A stretch of 64,000 bases of DNA from Idiomarina xiamenensis 10-D-4 (GTDB lineage Bacteria; Pseudomonadota; Gammaproteobacteria; Enterobacterales; Alteromonadaceae). The DNA lies in contig NZ_AMRG01000009.1 of the NCBI RefSeq assembly GCF_000299895.1, forward strand, positions 1 through 64,000. Direction: 5' to 3'. Below, piece by piece: positions 13,318 through 22,696 of the stretch. A program made the translations under genes and the position numbers. Below the pieces are notes generated by a model. The model saw only the letters and a list, made by a program, of their open reading frames with translations, was not told the origin of the DNA and searched no databases. The stretch's first letter is position 1. Every line of letters starts with the position of its first letter.

Positions 13318-13968
13318 TTATGCTGCCGCTTTAATAATAACGATATGGCGTTCGCCAATAACGCCAGGGACAACCAGCGGTTTGACTTGTTCAACCAACC
13401 AGCGCGACTGCGGGTCGGCGTTTAGTTGTGCAATTTCTTGCTCAGGGTACTGACCTTTCAGGGCGAAAAAACGCCCATCAGCGTTAGTCAAATGACTACA
13501 CCAACTAAGCATATCATTAAGCGAGGCAAAGGCTCTACTCAGCACGCCATCAAATCCCTCTGGGTCAGTATAATCTTCAACTCGCGCATGTACAGCACTG
13601 ACGTTGTCGATGCCCAGTTCGTGACAGATCTGGCGAATAAAGCGAATACGCTTACCTAAACTATCGAGCAACACAAATTGCTTGTCAGGTGCGGCAATCG
13701 CTAACGGTAAACCTGGCAAGCCTGGCCCGGTACCCACGTCAATATAACGCTGTGCGGTTAAACTCGGCAAGACCACTAAGCTATCGACAATGTGGCGACT
13801 CAGCATTTGCTGTGGATCGCGCACAGACGTCAGATTGTAAGCTTTGTTCCATTTGTCTAATAATCCAACCAACGCTAGCAATTGTTGCTGCTGTTCGGCG
13901 TTGATGGTCAATTCGGTTTCGGCCAGTAACGAGGTCAGCGTAGCGGCTAACGACTGCTTCACAGGCAT
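13318..13968 (-). CDS. rsmG: 16S rRNA (guanine527-N7)-methyltransferase
   Basis: RsmG (GidB) methylates G527 of 16S rRNA; loss confers low-level streptomycin resistance in other species. The SAM-binding motif [17 protein letters not shown] is at about residues 75-91, followed by DSLGKRIRF. The 216-residue length is standard. AAGGA precedes its ATG. It lies 30 bp downstream of mnmG, the usual gidA-gidB arrangement. Confidence 0.97.
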   Translation of the reverse strand: MPVKQSLAATLTSLLAETELTINAEQQQQLLALVGLLDKWNKAYNLTSVRDPQQMLSRHIVDSLVVLPSLTAQRYIDVGTGPGLPGLPLAIAAPDKQFVLLDSLGKRIRFIRQICHELGIDNVSAVHARVEDYTDPEGFDGVLSRAFASLNDMLSWCSHLTNADGRFFALKGQYPEQEIAQLNADPQSRWLVEQVKPLVVPGVIGERHIVIIKAAA

Positions 13969-13998
13969 ATCCTTGCAGTTTGCTTGGGTTTAATAGGA

Positions 13999-15888
13999 TT
14001 ACGCGCTTTTGCGCAGTAACCCTTGTTTTTTTAGGTGCACCAATAACATCGAAATCGCCGCCGGCGTAATGCCCGAGATACGTGCCGCTTTACCCACCGT
14101 TTCGGGTTGATGTTGATTCAGCTTCGCCACCACCTCATTCGAGAGGCCACTGATTTTACTGTAATCGAATGGTATCGGTAAGTGGGTATTTTCATGACGC
14201 CGTTGTTTTTCGATTTCGTCTTGTTGACGCTCAATATAACCGGCGTATTTGACCTGAATTTCCACTTGTTCGGCGGCCGCACTCGGCGCCAAGCCGTCAC
14301 CTAGGGTGTCGACTAGCGCCCGATAACTGACTTCAGGACGACGTAACAGTTCTTCTAAGCTTGCTTCACGCGAAATCGGATTTTTCAGTAAGCCATTTAT
14401 AGCATCCACTTGTGCATGATCTTTGTGTACCCAAGTACTGCGTAGACGCTGTTGTTCCTGCGCGATGGCTTCCATTTTTTCGCTAAAAGCGGCCCAGCGT
14501 TGATCGTCGACTAAGCCCAATTCGCGACCTTTTTCGGTTAGTCGCATATCGGCATTATCTTCTCGCAATAACAACCGATATTCGGCGCGCGAAGTAAACA
14601 TGCGATAGGGTTCTTGCGTGCCTAGCGTCGACAGATCGTCGATCAATACGCCCATATAGGCTTGATCGCGACGCGGCGACCAGCTGTCTTTACCTTGCAC
14701 TTGCAAGGCGGCGTTAAGGCCTGCGATTAATCCTTGCGCTCCGGCCTCTTCATAGCCGGTAGTACCGTTGATTTGGCCAGCAAAGAACAAACCTTGAATG
14801 TACTTGGTTTCTAACGATTGTTGCAAATCGCGCGGGTCAAAATAATCGTACTCGATGGCGTATCCAGGACGCGTAATATGCGCATTCTCGAAGCCTTTAA
14901 TCGAGCGCACTAATTGCTCTTGCACATCAAACGGTAAACTGGTGGAAATACCGTTAGGATAAACCTCAAAAGTATCTAATCCCTCAGGTTCGACAAATAT
15001 TTGATGCGAATGACGCTCGGCAAAGCGTACCACTTTATCTTCAATTGATGGGCAATAACGTGGCCCAACGCCTTCAATTACACCGGAATACATGGGTGAA
15101 CGATCTAAACCAGCACGGATAACATCGTGAGTTTTTTCGTTGGTATGGGTGATATAGCAAGATATTTGTTGCGGATGATCGCTAGCTTGCCCCATAAATG
15201 AAAATAACGGCGTGGGTTGATCGCCAGGCTGTTCTTGCATCACCGAAAAATCAATCGATTTACTGTCTATGCGTGGTGGTGTGCCGGTTTTTAAACGATC
15301 AACGCGTAGCGGTAGCTCACGTAAACGCTCGGCTAGGCGATTAGCTGGTGGATCGCCAGCGCGGCCACCTTGATAATTGTCTAAGCCAATATGAATGCGC
15401 CCACCTAAAAATGTACCGACAGTGAGTACCACCGTTTTAGCGGCAAACTTTAAGCCCATTTGGGTAACCACACCGACCACACGATCCTGCTCGACGATCA
15501 AATCGTCACAACCTTGTTGAAATAACGATAAGTTCGCTTGAGTTTCTAAGCTATGTCGAATTGCGGCTTTGTACAGCTGACGATCGGCTTGTGCTCGAGT
15601 AGCTCTAACTGCTGGGCCTTTTGATGAGTTCAATGTACGAAACTGAATACCACCTTGATCAGCAGCTTTTGCCATGGCACCACCCAAGGCATCAATTTCT
15701 TTAACCAAATGCCCTTTACCAATACCACCGATTGCAGGGTTACATGACATTTGTCCGAGCGTTTCGATGTTGTGTGTTAGCAGCATGGTCTGACAGCCCA
15801 TACGAGCTGCCGCTAATGCGGCTTCGGTACCGGCATGTCCGCCACCGATAACGATAACGTCAAAGTGCTGATGATAATGATGTGCCAT
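13999..15888 (-). CDS. mnmG: tRNA uridine-5-carboxymethylaminomethyl modification enzyme
   Basis: MnmG (GidA) works with MnmE to modify wobble U34 of several tRNAs, using FAD and methylene-tetrahydrofolate. The FAD-binding [17 protein letters not shown] lies near the N-terminus. [13 protein letters not shown] and the conserved Cys-containing region follow. The start at 15888 ([11 protein letters not shown]) gives 629 residues, equal to the E. coli protein, and has AGG upstream. The longer start at 15906 lacks a ribosome-binding site. It is transcribed away from oriC, which lies immediately upstream. Confidence 0.97.
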   Translation of the reverse strand: MAHHYHQHFDVIVIGGGHAGTEAALAAARMGCQTMLLTHNIETLGQMSCNPAIGGIGKGHLVKEIDALGGAMAKAADQGGIQFRTLNSSKGPAVRATRAQADRQLYKAAIRHSLETQANLSLFQQGCDDLIVEQDRVVGVVTQMGLKFAAKTVVLTVGTFLGGRIHIGLDNYQGGRAGDPPANRLAERLRELPLRVDRLKTGTPPRIDSKSIDFSVMQEQPGDQPTPLFSFMGQASDHPQQISCYITHTNEKTHDVIRAGLDRSPMYSGVIEGVGPRYCPSIEDKVVRFAERHSHQIFVEPEGLDTFEVYPNGISTSLPFDVQEQLVRSIKGFENAHITRPGYAIEYDYFDPRDLQQSLETKYIQGLFFAGQINGTTGYEEAGAQGLIAGLNAALQVQGKDSWSPRRDQAYMGVLIDDLSTLGTQEPYRMFTSRAEYRLLLREDNADMRLTEKGRELGLVDDQRWAAFSEKMEAIAQEQQRLRSTWVHKDHAQVDAINGLLKNPISREASLEELLRRPEVSYRALVDTLGDGLAPSAAAEQVEIQVKYAGYIERQQDEIEKQRRHENTHLPIPFDYSKISGLSNEVVAKLNQHQPETVGKAARISGITPAAISMLLVHLKKQGLLRKSA

Positions 15889-16084
15889 GTGTACGACCTG
15901 TAGCATTTAACAATGCGCTTGAACTGTGATGTTGGTATTGCTCTAGAGCAGATTACCTAAGACTCAAATAGCCGATCATTTTAACGCGTTATGGTGAAAA
16001 TCGAAATGACTAAATTTTGTTCATTTTGTTAAGAAGCCTGTTTCGTTTCATTTTGAGCGCAATTGAGGTTCGGGTTTAAAAGAA

Positions 16085-16119
16085 GATCAGTTAAGGATCT
16101 TATTTTGATCTTTTCTATT
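16085..16119 (+). repeat. DNA-unwinding element: three 13-mers of oriC
   Basis: Three GATC-led AT-rich units start at 16085, 16096 and 16107, exactly 11 bp apart. The second (GATCTTATTTTGA) and third (GATCTTTTCTATT) closely follow the E. coli consensus GATCTNTTNTTTT; the first is more diverged. A DnaA-box-like TGTTGATAA follows at 16146, in the place of E. coli R1. Confidence 0.8.
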
Positions 16120-16252
16120 ATTACTACTCTTAGCTTCGACTTTTCTGTTGATAAGCGATCTAACTGCCTAAGCTTAAATGATTTTTTAGATCAAGGATCA
16201 TGTGAGTAAGCGATGATCCAAAGTCTGATCAGACGGTGGATAACTGGGGTGC

Positions 16253-16261
16253 TTATCCACA
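16253..16261 (+). promoter_or_regulatory. Perfect DnaA box in oriC
   Basis: TTATCCACA matches the consensus at all nine positions. It is flanked by several one-mismatch boxes on both strands within 100 bp. Confidence 0.85.
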
Positions 16262-16439
16262 ATACGATTTATCCCCAGAGTTGTGCTGTGATTATCGACA
16301 CCCCTTAGGCGATCTTACTCCGATCTTATCCACTTACTGATTTAGCTTGTGGACAAGCTTGTGATTAACACAAACCGATCACCAATAAGTGTTCGATAGT
16401 CGCTAAATCAGCCATGTGAATAAGATCATTCAGGATCGG

Positions 16440-16898
16440 TTAATCGGGCTCAGGTAGTTGTGCTACGGCTTGGCTGAATTGCGGCAGCCAATGACTGGCT
16501 TTGACTTCGGGATCGTCTTCTAACATATCGATCTCAAGTCGTGATACTAAGCTTTTTGCACCCAGTTGTTGTAAGCGTTGATCGGCATCGCGGCCGGCGG
16601 CGCAGTAGGTGTCGTAACAGGACTCGCCAACCGCGATCACGGCATAGCGCAAATCATCTAAACGGGTTTCGCAGGCGGCCAGTTGCTCGGCAAACTGCAG
16701 CATGCTATCGGCGTAATCACCGGCGCCGTGGCTAGCGACGCAAATCAACCAAATACCGGTATTGTCTAGGTCGACGAGATCGGGTTCGTAATGTACACGA
16801 CATTGGCGGCCGTCAGCATCGAGTAGCTGTTGCAACTGATCGGCGAGATATTCGGTATTGCCGGAGGTGGTACCGACTAAAATATCGATGGTCTTCAT
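16440..16898 (-). CDS. mioC: MioC-like flavodoxin
   Basis: A short-chain flavodoxin next to oriC. The FMN phosphate loop is GTTSGNTEYLADQL (about residues 9-22), with further flavodoxin segments WLICVASHGAGDYADSMLQF and YAVIAVGESCYDTYC. It has 152 residues. Its position and orientation toward oriC match E. coli mioC, where transcription passes through the origin. The protein's exact role is unsettled, although a link to biotin synthase electron supply has been proposed. The start has AAAGGAT upstream. Confidence 0.88.
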   Translation of the reverse strand: MKTIDILVGTTSGNTEYLADQLQQLLDADGRQCRVHYEPDLVDLDNTGIWLICVASHGAGDYADSMLQFAEQLAACETRLDDLRYAVIAVGESCYDTYCAAGRDADQRLQQLGAKSLVSRLEIDMLEDDPEVKASHWLPQFSQAVAQLPEPD

Positions 16899-16934
16899 CG
16901 TTATCCTTTTATCTGTGAGTGATTAGGCTGAGGG

Positions 16935-18455
16935 TTAAATTTGTACTTGCAGGATCTGGTATTCCTGTAATGCCGCATGATCGGTCATGCCGCTGACCAC
17001 GTCTTGTAAAAGTCTACAGCGGTAATAAAGCTCTTCGGCCACACTTAATTTACCCTGTTTATCTTTGTTGACTTGTTGATAGGCCGCGAGTTCCTTAGCC
17101 GGTAAGCGCTTGTATAGGCGCTGGTTCAATATGGGTCCTTTATCATTTAGCTTTGCAAAATCAGTGGCACTCATGTGCAGTAGGGGGGCGTAGGTATTCA
17201 ATAGCCCGCTGATCACCTGATAACCTTGCAGCTCGAGTTGTTCCACCTCAGGGTGGTTGAAGACATGTTTAAACGCCACCTGCTTCATGGTTTTAATGAT
17301 GTGTTGATAGACGCTGCCATCTTCGAGTAATGCGGCGTTGTAGTCTCCGGTGTCGATTGCATCTAGGTGTTCGATAAACTGTTTAGCGGCGTGTTCTACC
17401 AAAGGGTGGATAAGGCCGACGCGTAATTCGATAAAAAACTGACCGATATTATCAACGGTTTCTCTCTGGTATTTCTTTTTGGCGTTATCTAACAATTGCT
17501 GAAAAGACACCAGTGGTTTCGGTTTACCCGCTTTATCTTTATATCCTTGGTCGATGATGTCCGCGTCGGCATCATCTGTGCCGGTAGCAGCTATGCGTAG
17601 TGCGGAGAATTCTTGTTTAAGCAACGCCATTAATTGAGGAATCGTTAAAATACCTTTTTCTACCGCGTCTTCGATGTCGGCCAGGCAATAGGAAATATCA
17701 TCGGCGGCTTCCATGATATAGGCTATTGGATGACGGCTATGTGGTTGCATCGCAAGTGCTTGCCAAAGTTCGTCGACAAACTCTTTCTCTGACCAGTAAA
17801 AGCCTGGCTTCTTTTGTAGGTTATTGCCTTTGGGTTTGGCCTGATAGGCGCCGCGGGTGTATTTCAATAACCCAGCGCTTTGTGCGTAGGTTAGATTAAG
17901 TTTTAATAATTTGTGAGTTAATCGTACCGCTTGCGCATTACCTTCAAAATTTTTCAGATCGGTGATCAAGTAGTTGGCTAGTGCGTCTTCGGCACAACCG
18001 TGGCGTTGAAAAAGCAGATAGGTATTGGCGTTAAACCAGTCGTTGATGGCGGCTTCACCAAAATGACCGAAAGGTGGATTGCCAATGTCGTGCATCAGGC
18101 AAGCCATTTCCACCAAGGTTTCTAATGCGCGATCCATATTGCCTGAGAGTCCCAAACGCGCGCGTTGAGTGCCGTCCAGCTTGTCGATGATTTTACGGAC
18201 AATGAAGCGGCCATTTTGCTGCACTTCGAGTGAATGAGTCAGACGGCTACGAACGGCGGCGTTTTTTTCTAGCGGGAAAACTTGGGTCTTTTGTTGCAAG
18301 CGTCGTACCGCAGCCGATTGCATGATGCGACCGCGGTCGCTTTCATATTGATTTAATAATAAGTCGACTTTTGGCGGCGTTACAGGCCGCTCGAAGCTCG
18401 TTCCTTTGCTGTATGGGCGCTTTGCGGTAAGTCGTTTAGTAAAGTCTGCAGGCAC
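16935..18455 (-). CDS. dgt: Deoxyguanosinetriphosphate triphosphohydrolase
   Basis: Dgt hydrolyses dGTP to deoxyguanosine and triphosphate. The HD-domain metal site is seen as RLTHSLEV, then CLMHDIGNPPFGHFGE, and later YIMEAADDISYCLADIEDA. At 506 residues it matches the E. coli-type enzyme (505). The start is GTG with AAGGA eight bases upstream. It may be co-transcribed with mioC, 36 bp downstream. Confidence 0.93.
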   Translation of the reverse strand: MPADFTKRLTAKRPYSKGTSFERPVTPPKVDLLLNQYESDRGRIMQSAAVRRLQQKTQVFPLEKNAAVRSRLTHSLEVQQNGRFIVRKIIDKLDGTQRARLGLSGNMDRALETLVEMACLMHDIGNPPFGHFGEAAINDWFNANTYLLFQRHGCAEDALANYLITDLKNFEGNAQAVRLTHKLLKLNLTYAQSAGLLKYTRGAYQAKPKGNNLQKKPGFYWSEKEFVDELWQALAMQPHSRHPIAYIMEAADDISYCLADIEDAVEKGILTIPQLMALLKQEFSALRIAATGTDDADADIIDQGYKDKAGKPKPLVSFQQLLDNAKKKYQRETVDNIGQFFIELRVGLIHPLVEHAAKQFIEHLDAIDTGDYNAALLEDGSVYQHIIKTMKQVAFKHVFNHPEVEQLELQGYQVISGLLNTYAPLLHMSATDFAKLNDKGPILNQRLYKRLPAKELAAYQQVNKDKQGKLSVAEELYYRCRLLQDVVSGMTDHAALQEYQILQVQI

Positions 18456-18610
18456 GGTGACAGTCCTTGTAGCTAGCTTTAGTGTCAGTCATTGATGACA
18501 CCAGATTACGATAAGTTGACCAATTTTTCAGCTTGTCTGACTTGGTTTGCGGCTTAACACCCTTTATTCTATTAGGCTCCTAACTAAAACAATGATAAAA
18601 GGCGTTTTTC

Positions 18611-21049
18611 ATGCGCGCGCTAAAAATCTTATTAACCGCGGTTATTAGTAGTCAGTTATTAATCGTCGGAGCGGCTCAGGCACAAGCCATTGAGCAGACC
18701 AAAGGCCATTTTAAAGACAAATTTAGACAGTTAGACGAGGTGTTACCTACACCGAATGTCTATCGTTCCGCCGCTGGTGAACCTGGTGAGCATTATTGGC
18801 AGCAGCAAGTTGATTATCAAATCAATGTTTCACTAGATGAAAAGCGCCGCCGTGTTGAGGGTGCTGAAACCATTCAGTATCACAACCAATCACCTTATAC
18901 CTTGCGTTATTTATGGGTGCAGCTGGATCAAAATATTTTTAAATCTGATTCAATGGCAGAGGTTACTTCGACTTTCTCGTCGCATCCAGAAACCAGTTTA
19001 GGCAATCAAGATAAACCTGCTCGTATTAGTTTGAATCAACTGCGTCGCCAGCAGTTTATGGCCGATAACGAGTTGGGTTATCAAATCAATGCGATCACCG
19101 ATAAAGCCGGTAAAAAACTGAGTTTTACCATTGTTGGTACGCAAATGCGCATTGATTTAGCCGAGCCGTTGGCACCCTCAAGTAGCACCGAGTTAAACAT
19201 CGACTTTGCTTTTAATATTATTGAGCAAAAAGCGGTCGGTGGTCGTAATGGCTACGAACATTTTGCCGATGACAAAAATCCTGATGGCAATGATATCTTT
19301 TTGCTGGCGCAGTGGTTCCCGCGTTTAGTCGCGTTTACCGACTACGAAGCATGGACTAACAAAGAGTTCTTGGGGCGTGGCGAATTTACGCTGGAGTTCG
19401 GCGATTATCAGGTCAATATTGATGTGCCTGCCGATCATATCGTTGCCGCTACTGGTGAATTACAGAATCCACAACAAGTGTTGACCAGTGCTCAGCGCGA
19501 CCGTTTAGAACAAGCTAAAACGGCTGAACGTCCGGTATTTGTTGTTACCCCAGACGAAGCCTTAGCGAACGAGGAAGCCGGCACTAGCGATCGTAAAGTT
19601 TGGCGTTTTGCTGCTGACAATGTGCGTGATTTTGCCTGGGCGTCATCGCGCAAATTCATCTGGGATGCCAAGGGTTATGAGCAGGGCGGTGAAGAACGTC
19701 CGTTTGTTATGGCAATGTCGTTCTATCCTAAAGAGGGTGGCGAGTTGTGGGAGAAATACAGCACCGAGGCTGTCATTCACACCATGGAAGTGTATTCGCG
19801 TTTTTCATTTGATTACCCCTATCCGGTGGCACAGTCGGTAAATGGCCCGGTAGGTGGTATGGAATATCCGATGATCACCTTCAATGGTCCGCGTACTACC
19901 CTGCAGGATGACGGCAGCCGTACCTATTCATTGGCGGAAAAGCGTTTCTTACTGGGTGTGGTCTTCCACGAAGTGGGTCATATTTACTTCCCGATGGTGG
20001 TTAATTCAGATGAACGTCAGTGGACGTGGATGGATGAAGGTTTAAATAGCTTCCTTGATGGCGTTGCTGGTCGAGAGTGGGATCCGAGCATTCCTTGGGG
20101 CGTTGAACCACGCTTTATCGTCGATTATATGAAGTCAGAAAACCAAGTGCCGATCATGACGCAGTCGGATAGTATTCTGCAATTTGGTCCTAATGCTTAC
20201 AGCAAACCTGCAGCGGCGCTGAATATTTTGCGTGAAGTCATTTTAGGTCGAGACTTATTCGACTTTGCATTTAAAGAATACGCTCGCCGTTGGAAATTCA
20301 AACGGCCAACACCTGCCGATTTCTTCCGCACCATGGAAGAAGCTTCGGGTGTCGATTTGGATTGGTTCTGGCGCGGTTGGTTCTATACCACCGATCACGT
20401 CGACATTTCCGTTGACCGTATTTATGAGTTGCGCTTAGACACTCAAGATCCCGATATTGATTTGCAGCGTCGCCGTCAGGAAGATGCCGACAAGCCGGTG
20501 TCGTTCTTTGTACAGCGCAATGAGCAAGAGGGTCGTTTGACTTGGGTCGAGAAGAACAAAGACGTACGTGATTTTTATGACGATAACGATCAGTTCACGG
20601 CTTCTAACAAACAACGCAATGAATACCAAGATTTTCTGCAGAAGTTGGAGCCTTGGGAACGTAAAGTGTTTGATCGTGCCATCCAAGAGAATAAACATTA
20701 CTACGTTATCGACTTTAGCAATAAAGGCGGTTTAGTGATGCCGATTCTGCTGCAGCTGACCTACGATGATGGCAGCCAAGAGGATAAGTATATTCCGGCA
20801 GAAATTTGGCGTCGTAGCCCAGATGCGGTCAGCAAACTTATCGTCACCGATAAAGCACTGAGTTCGGTTGCGGTTGACCCTAATTGGGAAACCGCCGACG
20901 TGGATATCGAAAACAACTATTATCCACGGCGTATCATTCCTTCGCGTATTGAAAGCTATAAAGCAAAAAAACGTGATGGTTTGATCAACCGCGACTTGAT
21001 GCAAGACGTGAAAGCGGAATTAAAGTCAAATAATGAGACTAACGACTAA
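18611..21049 (+). CDS. Exported M1-family metallopeptidase
   Basis: A gluzincin aminopeptidase-type protein of 812 residues. A signal peptide with an AQA cleavage region covers residues 1-26. The substrate-binding GGMEYP motif is at about 414-419. The zinc site HEVGH lies at 453-457 with the third ligand Glu476 (WMDEGLN), the exact HEXXH-18-E spacing of M1. An N-terminal beta saddle domain precedes the catalytic domain and a long C-terminal region follows. It probably acts on peptides in the periplasm. The downstream gene overlaps its stop codon (TAATG), so the two are translationally coupled. Specificity cannot be read from the sequence. Confidence 0.9.
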   Translation: MRALKILLTAVISSQLLIVGAAQAQAIEQTKGHFKDKFRQLDEVLPTPNVYRSAAGEPGEHYWQQQVDYQINVSLDEKRRRVEGAETIQYHNQSPYTLRYLWVQLDQNIFKSDSMAEVTSTFSSHPETSLGNQDKPARISLNQLRRQQFMADNELGYQINAITDKAGKKLSFTIVGTQMRIDLAEPLAPSSSTELNIDFAFNIIEQKAVGGRNGYEHFADDKNPDGNDIFLLAQWFPRLVAFTDYEAWTNKEFLGRGEFTLEFGDYQVNIDVPADHIVAATGELQNPQQVLTSAQRDRLEQAKTAERPVFVVTPDEALANEEAGTSDRKVWRFAADNVRDFAWASSRKFIWDAKGYEQGGEERPFVMAMSFYPKEGGELWEKYSTEAVIHTMEVYSRFSFDYPYPVAQSVNGPVGGMEYPMITFNGPRTTLQDDGSRTYSLAEKRFLLGVVFHEVGHIYFPMVVNSDERQWTWMDEGLNSFLDGVAGREWDPSIPWGVEPRFIVDYMKSENQVPIMTQSDSILQFGPNAYSKPAAALNILREVILGRDLFDFAFKEYARRWKFKRPTPADFFRTMEEASGVDLDWFWRGWFYTTDHVDISVDRIYELRLDTQDPDIDLQRRRQEDADKPVSFFVQRNEQEGRLTWVEKNKDVRDFYDDNDQFTASNKQRNEYQDFLQKLEPWERKVFDRAIQENKHYYVIDFSNKGGLVMPILLQLTYDDGSQEDKYIPAEIWRRSPDAVSKLIVTDKALSSVAVDPNWETADVDIENNYYPRRIIPSRIESYKAKKRDGLINRDLMQDVKAELKSNNETND

Positions 21050-21540
21050 TGCAGCGTTTATTGTTAGTGTTGGCGTTGTTATTTATGGGGGCGGGCAGCG
21101 CGGCTGCCCACCAACTTAAAGCGTCAATTACGACGATTTTGTTTAATCAGCGTACGCATAACATCGAAGTGATGCAGCGCTATTATCTGCATGACGCCGA
21201 GCATGCGGTAAAAGAGTTCATCAACCCCAAAGCTGATATCGTAGGTAATGAAAAGACTCGCCAACAATTTAGCGACTATGTCTTAAAAAACTTCCAGATT
21301 GCGCGTTTAGACGGTACCGAAATTCCTTTAAAAACGGTCGGTTATGAAGTCGATGGACCGCATTTTTGGGTGTATCAAGAAGTGCCAATTCCTACGGCGA
21401 TGAAAGGCGTAAAAGTACGTCAAAAAGCGCTTCAGGACTTATGGCCTGATCAGGTTAACTTGGTTAACGTCGAGCGTGCCGGTGATATTCAATCGGTTGA
21501 GTTTCACGAAAAGGATAACTGGCTAGCGATCAGCTTTTAA
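21049..21540 (+). CDS. Exported DUF6702-like protein
   Basis: 163 residues with a signal peptide (LLLVLALLFMGAGSAAAH). The mature part begins LKASITTILFNQRTHNIEVMQRYYLHDAEHAV, which resembles the DUF6702 family often encoded beside M1 peptidases. The function is unknown. It overlaps the peptidase stop codon by one base, so a shared role at the cell surface or in the periplasm is likely. Family assignment is from recognition only. Confidence 0.75.
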   Translation: MQRLLLVLALLFMGAGSAAAHQLKASITTILFNQRTHNIEVMQRYYLHDAEHAVKEFINPKADIVGNEKTRQQFSDYVLKNFQIARLDGTEIPLKTVGYEVDGPHFWVYQEVPIPTAMKGVKVRQKALQDLWPDQVNLVNVERAGDIQSVEFHEKDNWLAISF

Positions 21541-21544
21541 ACCT

Positions 21545-21576
21545 TGCCATAATTTGAGTATTCGCAAATTATGGCA
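21545..21576. terminator. Perfect 12-bp inverted repeat after the peptidase operon
   Basis: TGCCATAATTTG (21545-21556) and its exact complement (21565-21576) enclose an 8-base loop, 4 bp past the stop codon at 21540. There is only a short T-poor tail (TTGTAG). It is probably a terminator or mRNA-stabilising hairpin. Confidence 0.5.
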
Positions 21577-21869
21577 TTGTAGAATGACTTCTTAATCCTC
21601 TCTATATTCTTATAAGTCTTGTGCTTCGCTGAATTTATATCGCCGGTGCTTTTGCGAATACGCAAATAATTCCGAATTTAACGCAAATACTCTGTAAAAC
21701 TAGCGTGCTAACAATGAAAAACTGGCGCGGAAGCCTATACTATCAGTATATCCGCTACTTCTGCGGGTTGCTTTTCCAGTAACCCGTTAATAACGACGCC
21801 TAACGGTTAAGCCCATTGCGGATCTTATGGGAACGGATTCAATCAGCATAATTACACGGAGGATGCATT
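21577..21869. other. Intergenic region upstream of the NlpE-META lipoprotein gene
   Basis: AT-rich with two further copies of CGCAAAT (near 21662 and 21681) that echo the loop-side arm of the preceding inverted repeat. A weak hairpin CGGGTT...AACCCG lies near 21764-21787. The GGAGG ribosome-binding site of the next gene lies at about 21859. I see no confident promoter, riboswitch or gene. Confidence 0.4.
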
Positions 21870-22679
21870 ATGCGGGGACGACTATTAACTATTGCGGCTA
21901 CTTTAACTATCACTTTAGCGGGATGCCAACCTAATGACTCCACCACCACCGCTAATAGTTCAGAAAGCGCAACGGTTGAGCGCGACCAAGCTGCCAGTGA
22001 CATGTTTGCCAAACAATTACCGGCGACTTATCAGGGCACGTTACCTTGTGCCGATTGTGAGGGTATCGTTTATCAGTTGAATCTCATGCCCGATCACCGA
22101 TACCAACTTCAAATGCGGTATTTGGATGATGGCGACGTTAATAATAGCCATAGCCAACAAGGGTTATGGCAAATCAGTGGTAAGCAGTTGCAACTCGATC
22201 AGGAGAGTGCTTTTTCTATCGAGCCCGACGGCGTTTTGCGAAAGCTTGATACTAACGGTCAAGCGATTGATTCTGAACTGAATTATGATCTTTCTCGGCA
22301 GCGTGATTATCAACCGTTAAGTAACACCGTCACGATTACCGATACCGAATGGCGGTTGACCGAAATACGCGGAAATGCGGTCACCGAGTTTGTCGACGAT
22401 GCAAGTCAAGCACCGCATATGACGCTCAATGAGGGCGAGCAGCGGGTCAGCGGTTTTGCTGGCTGCAATAACTTTAACGGTCAGTACCAGAACAGCCAAC
22501 AACAAATCGAGTTTGCCAAAATCGCGACCACCCGCAAAATGTGTGAGCAAACAATGGCTATTGAAAAGCAATTTGTTGCCACATTAGAGCAAGTGACAGA
22601 GTGGTACATCGAAGCCAACAAGCTGTATTTATTGAATGAATCGGGCGATGCTATTGCGGTCTTTAAACCACTGAGTTAA
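21870..22679 (+). CDS. Lipoprotein with NlpE-like and META domains
   Basis: 269 residues. The lipobox LAGC places the lipidated Cys at residue 19. The N-terminal domain carries LPCADCEGI with a CXXC pair (Cys60, Cys63), as in NlpE/CutF, the outer-membrane lipoprotein that signals surface contact and copper stress through Cpx. The C-terminal part (TEWRLTEIRGNAV...VSGFAGCNNFNGQY) is a META/HslJ domain. Fusions of the two domains are known in marine Gammaproteobacteria. Envelope stress or metal sensing is inferred. The GGAGG site directly upstream supports this start. Confidence 0.85.
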   Translation: MRGRLLTIAATLTITLAGCQPNDSTTTANSSESATVERDQAASDMFAKQLPATYQGTLPCADCEGIVYQLNLMPDHRYQLQMRYLDDGDVNNSHSQQGLWQISGKQLQLDQESAFSIEPDGVLRKLDTNGQAIDSELNYDLSRQRDYQPLSNTVTITDTEWRLTEIRGNAVTEFVDDASQAPHMTLNEGEQRVSGFAGCNNFNGQYQNSQQQIEFAKIATTRKMCEQTMAIEKQFVATLEQVTEWYIEANKLYLLNESGDAIAVFKPLS

Positions 22680-22696
22680 GCGCTCCACAGTGGCTG

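Larger units (their letters stand above)
16078..16440. other. oriC: Chromosomal replication origin oriC
   Basis: The noncoding interval between mnmG and mioC holds 13 GATC sites within about 350 bp (for example 16085, 16096, 16107, 16157, 16189, 16196, 16215, 16227, 16311, 16322, 16377, 16424, 16434). One or two would be expected by chance. A perfect DnaA box TTATCCACA lies at 16253-16261. Near matches lie at 16146-16154, 16235-16243, 16269-16277, 16292-16300, 16326-16334 and 16348-16356. An AT-rich unwinding element lies at the mnmG side. mioC reads into the origin and mnmG away from it, as in E. coli. Dam/SeqA-type control is inferred. Confidence 0.9.

Noticed and set aside
16901-16934. Terminator between dgt and mioC
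   Set aside because: No stem-loop is visible; read-through from dgt into mioC and oriC seems possible.
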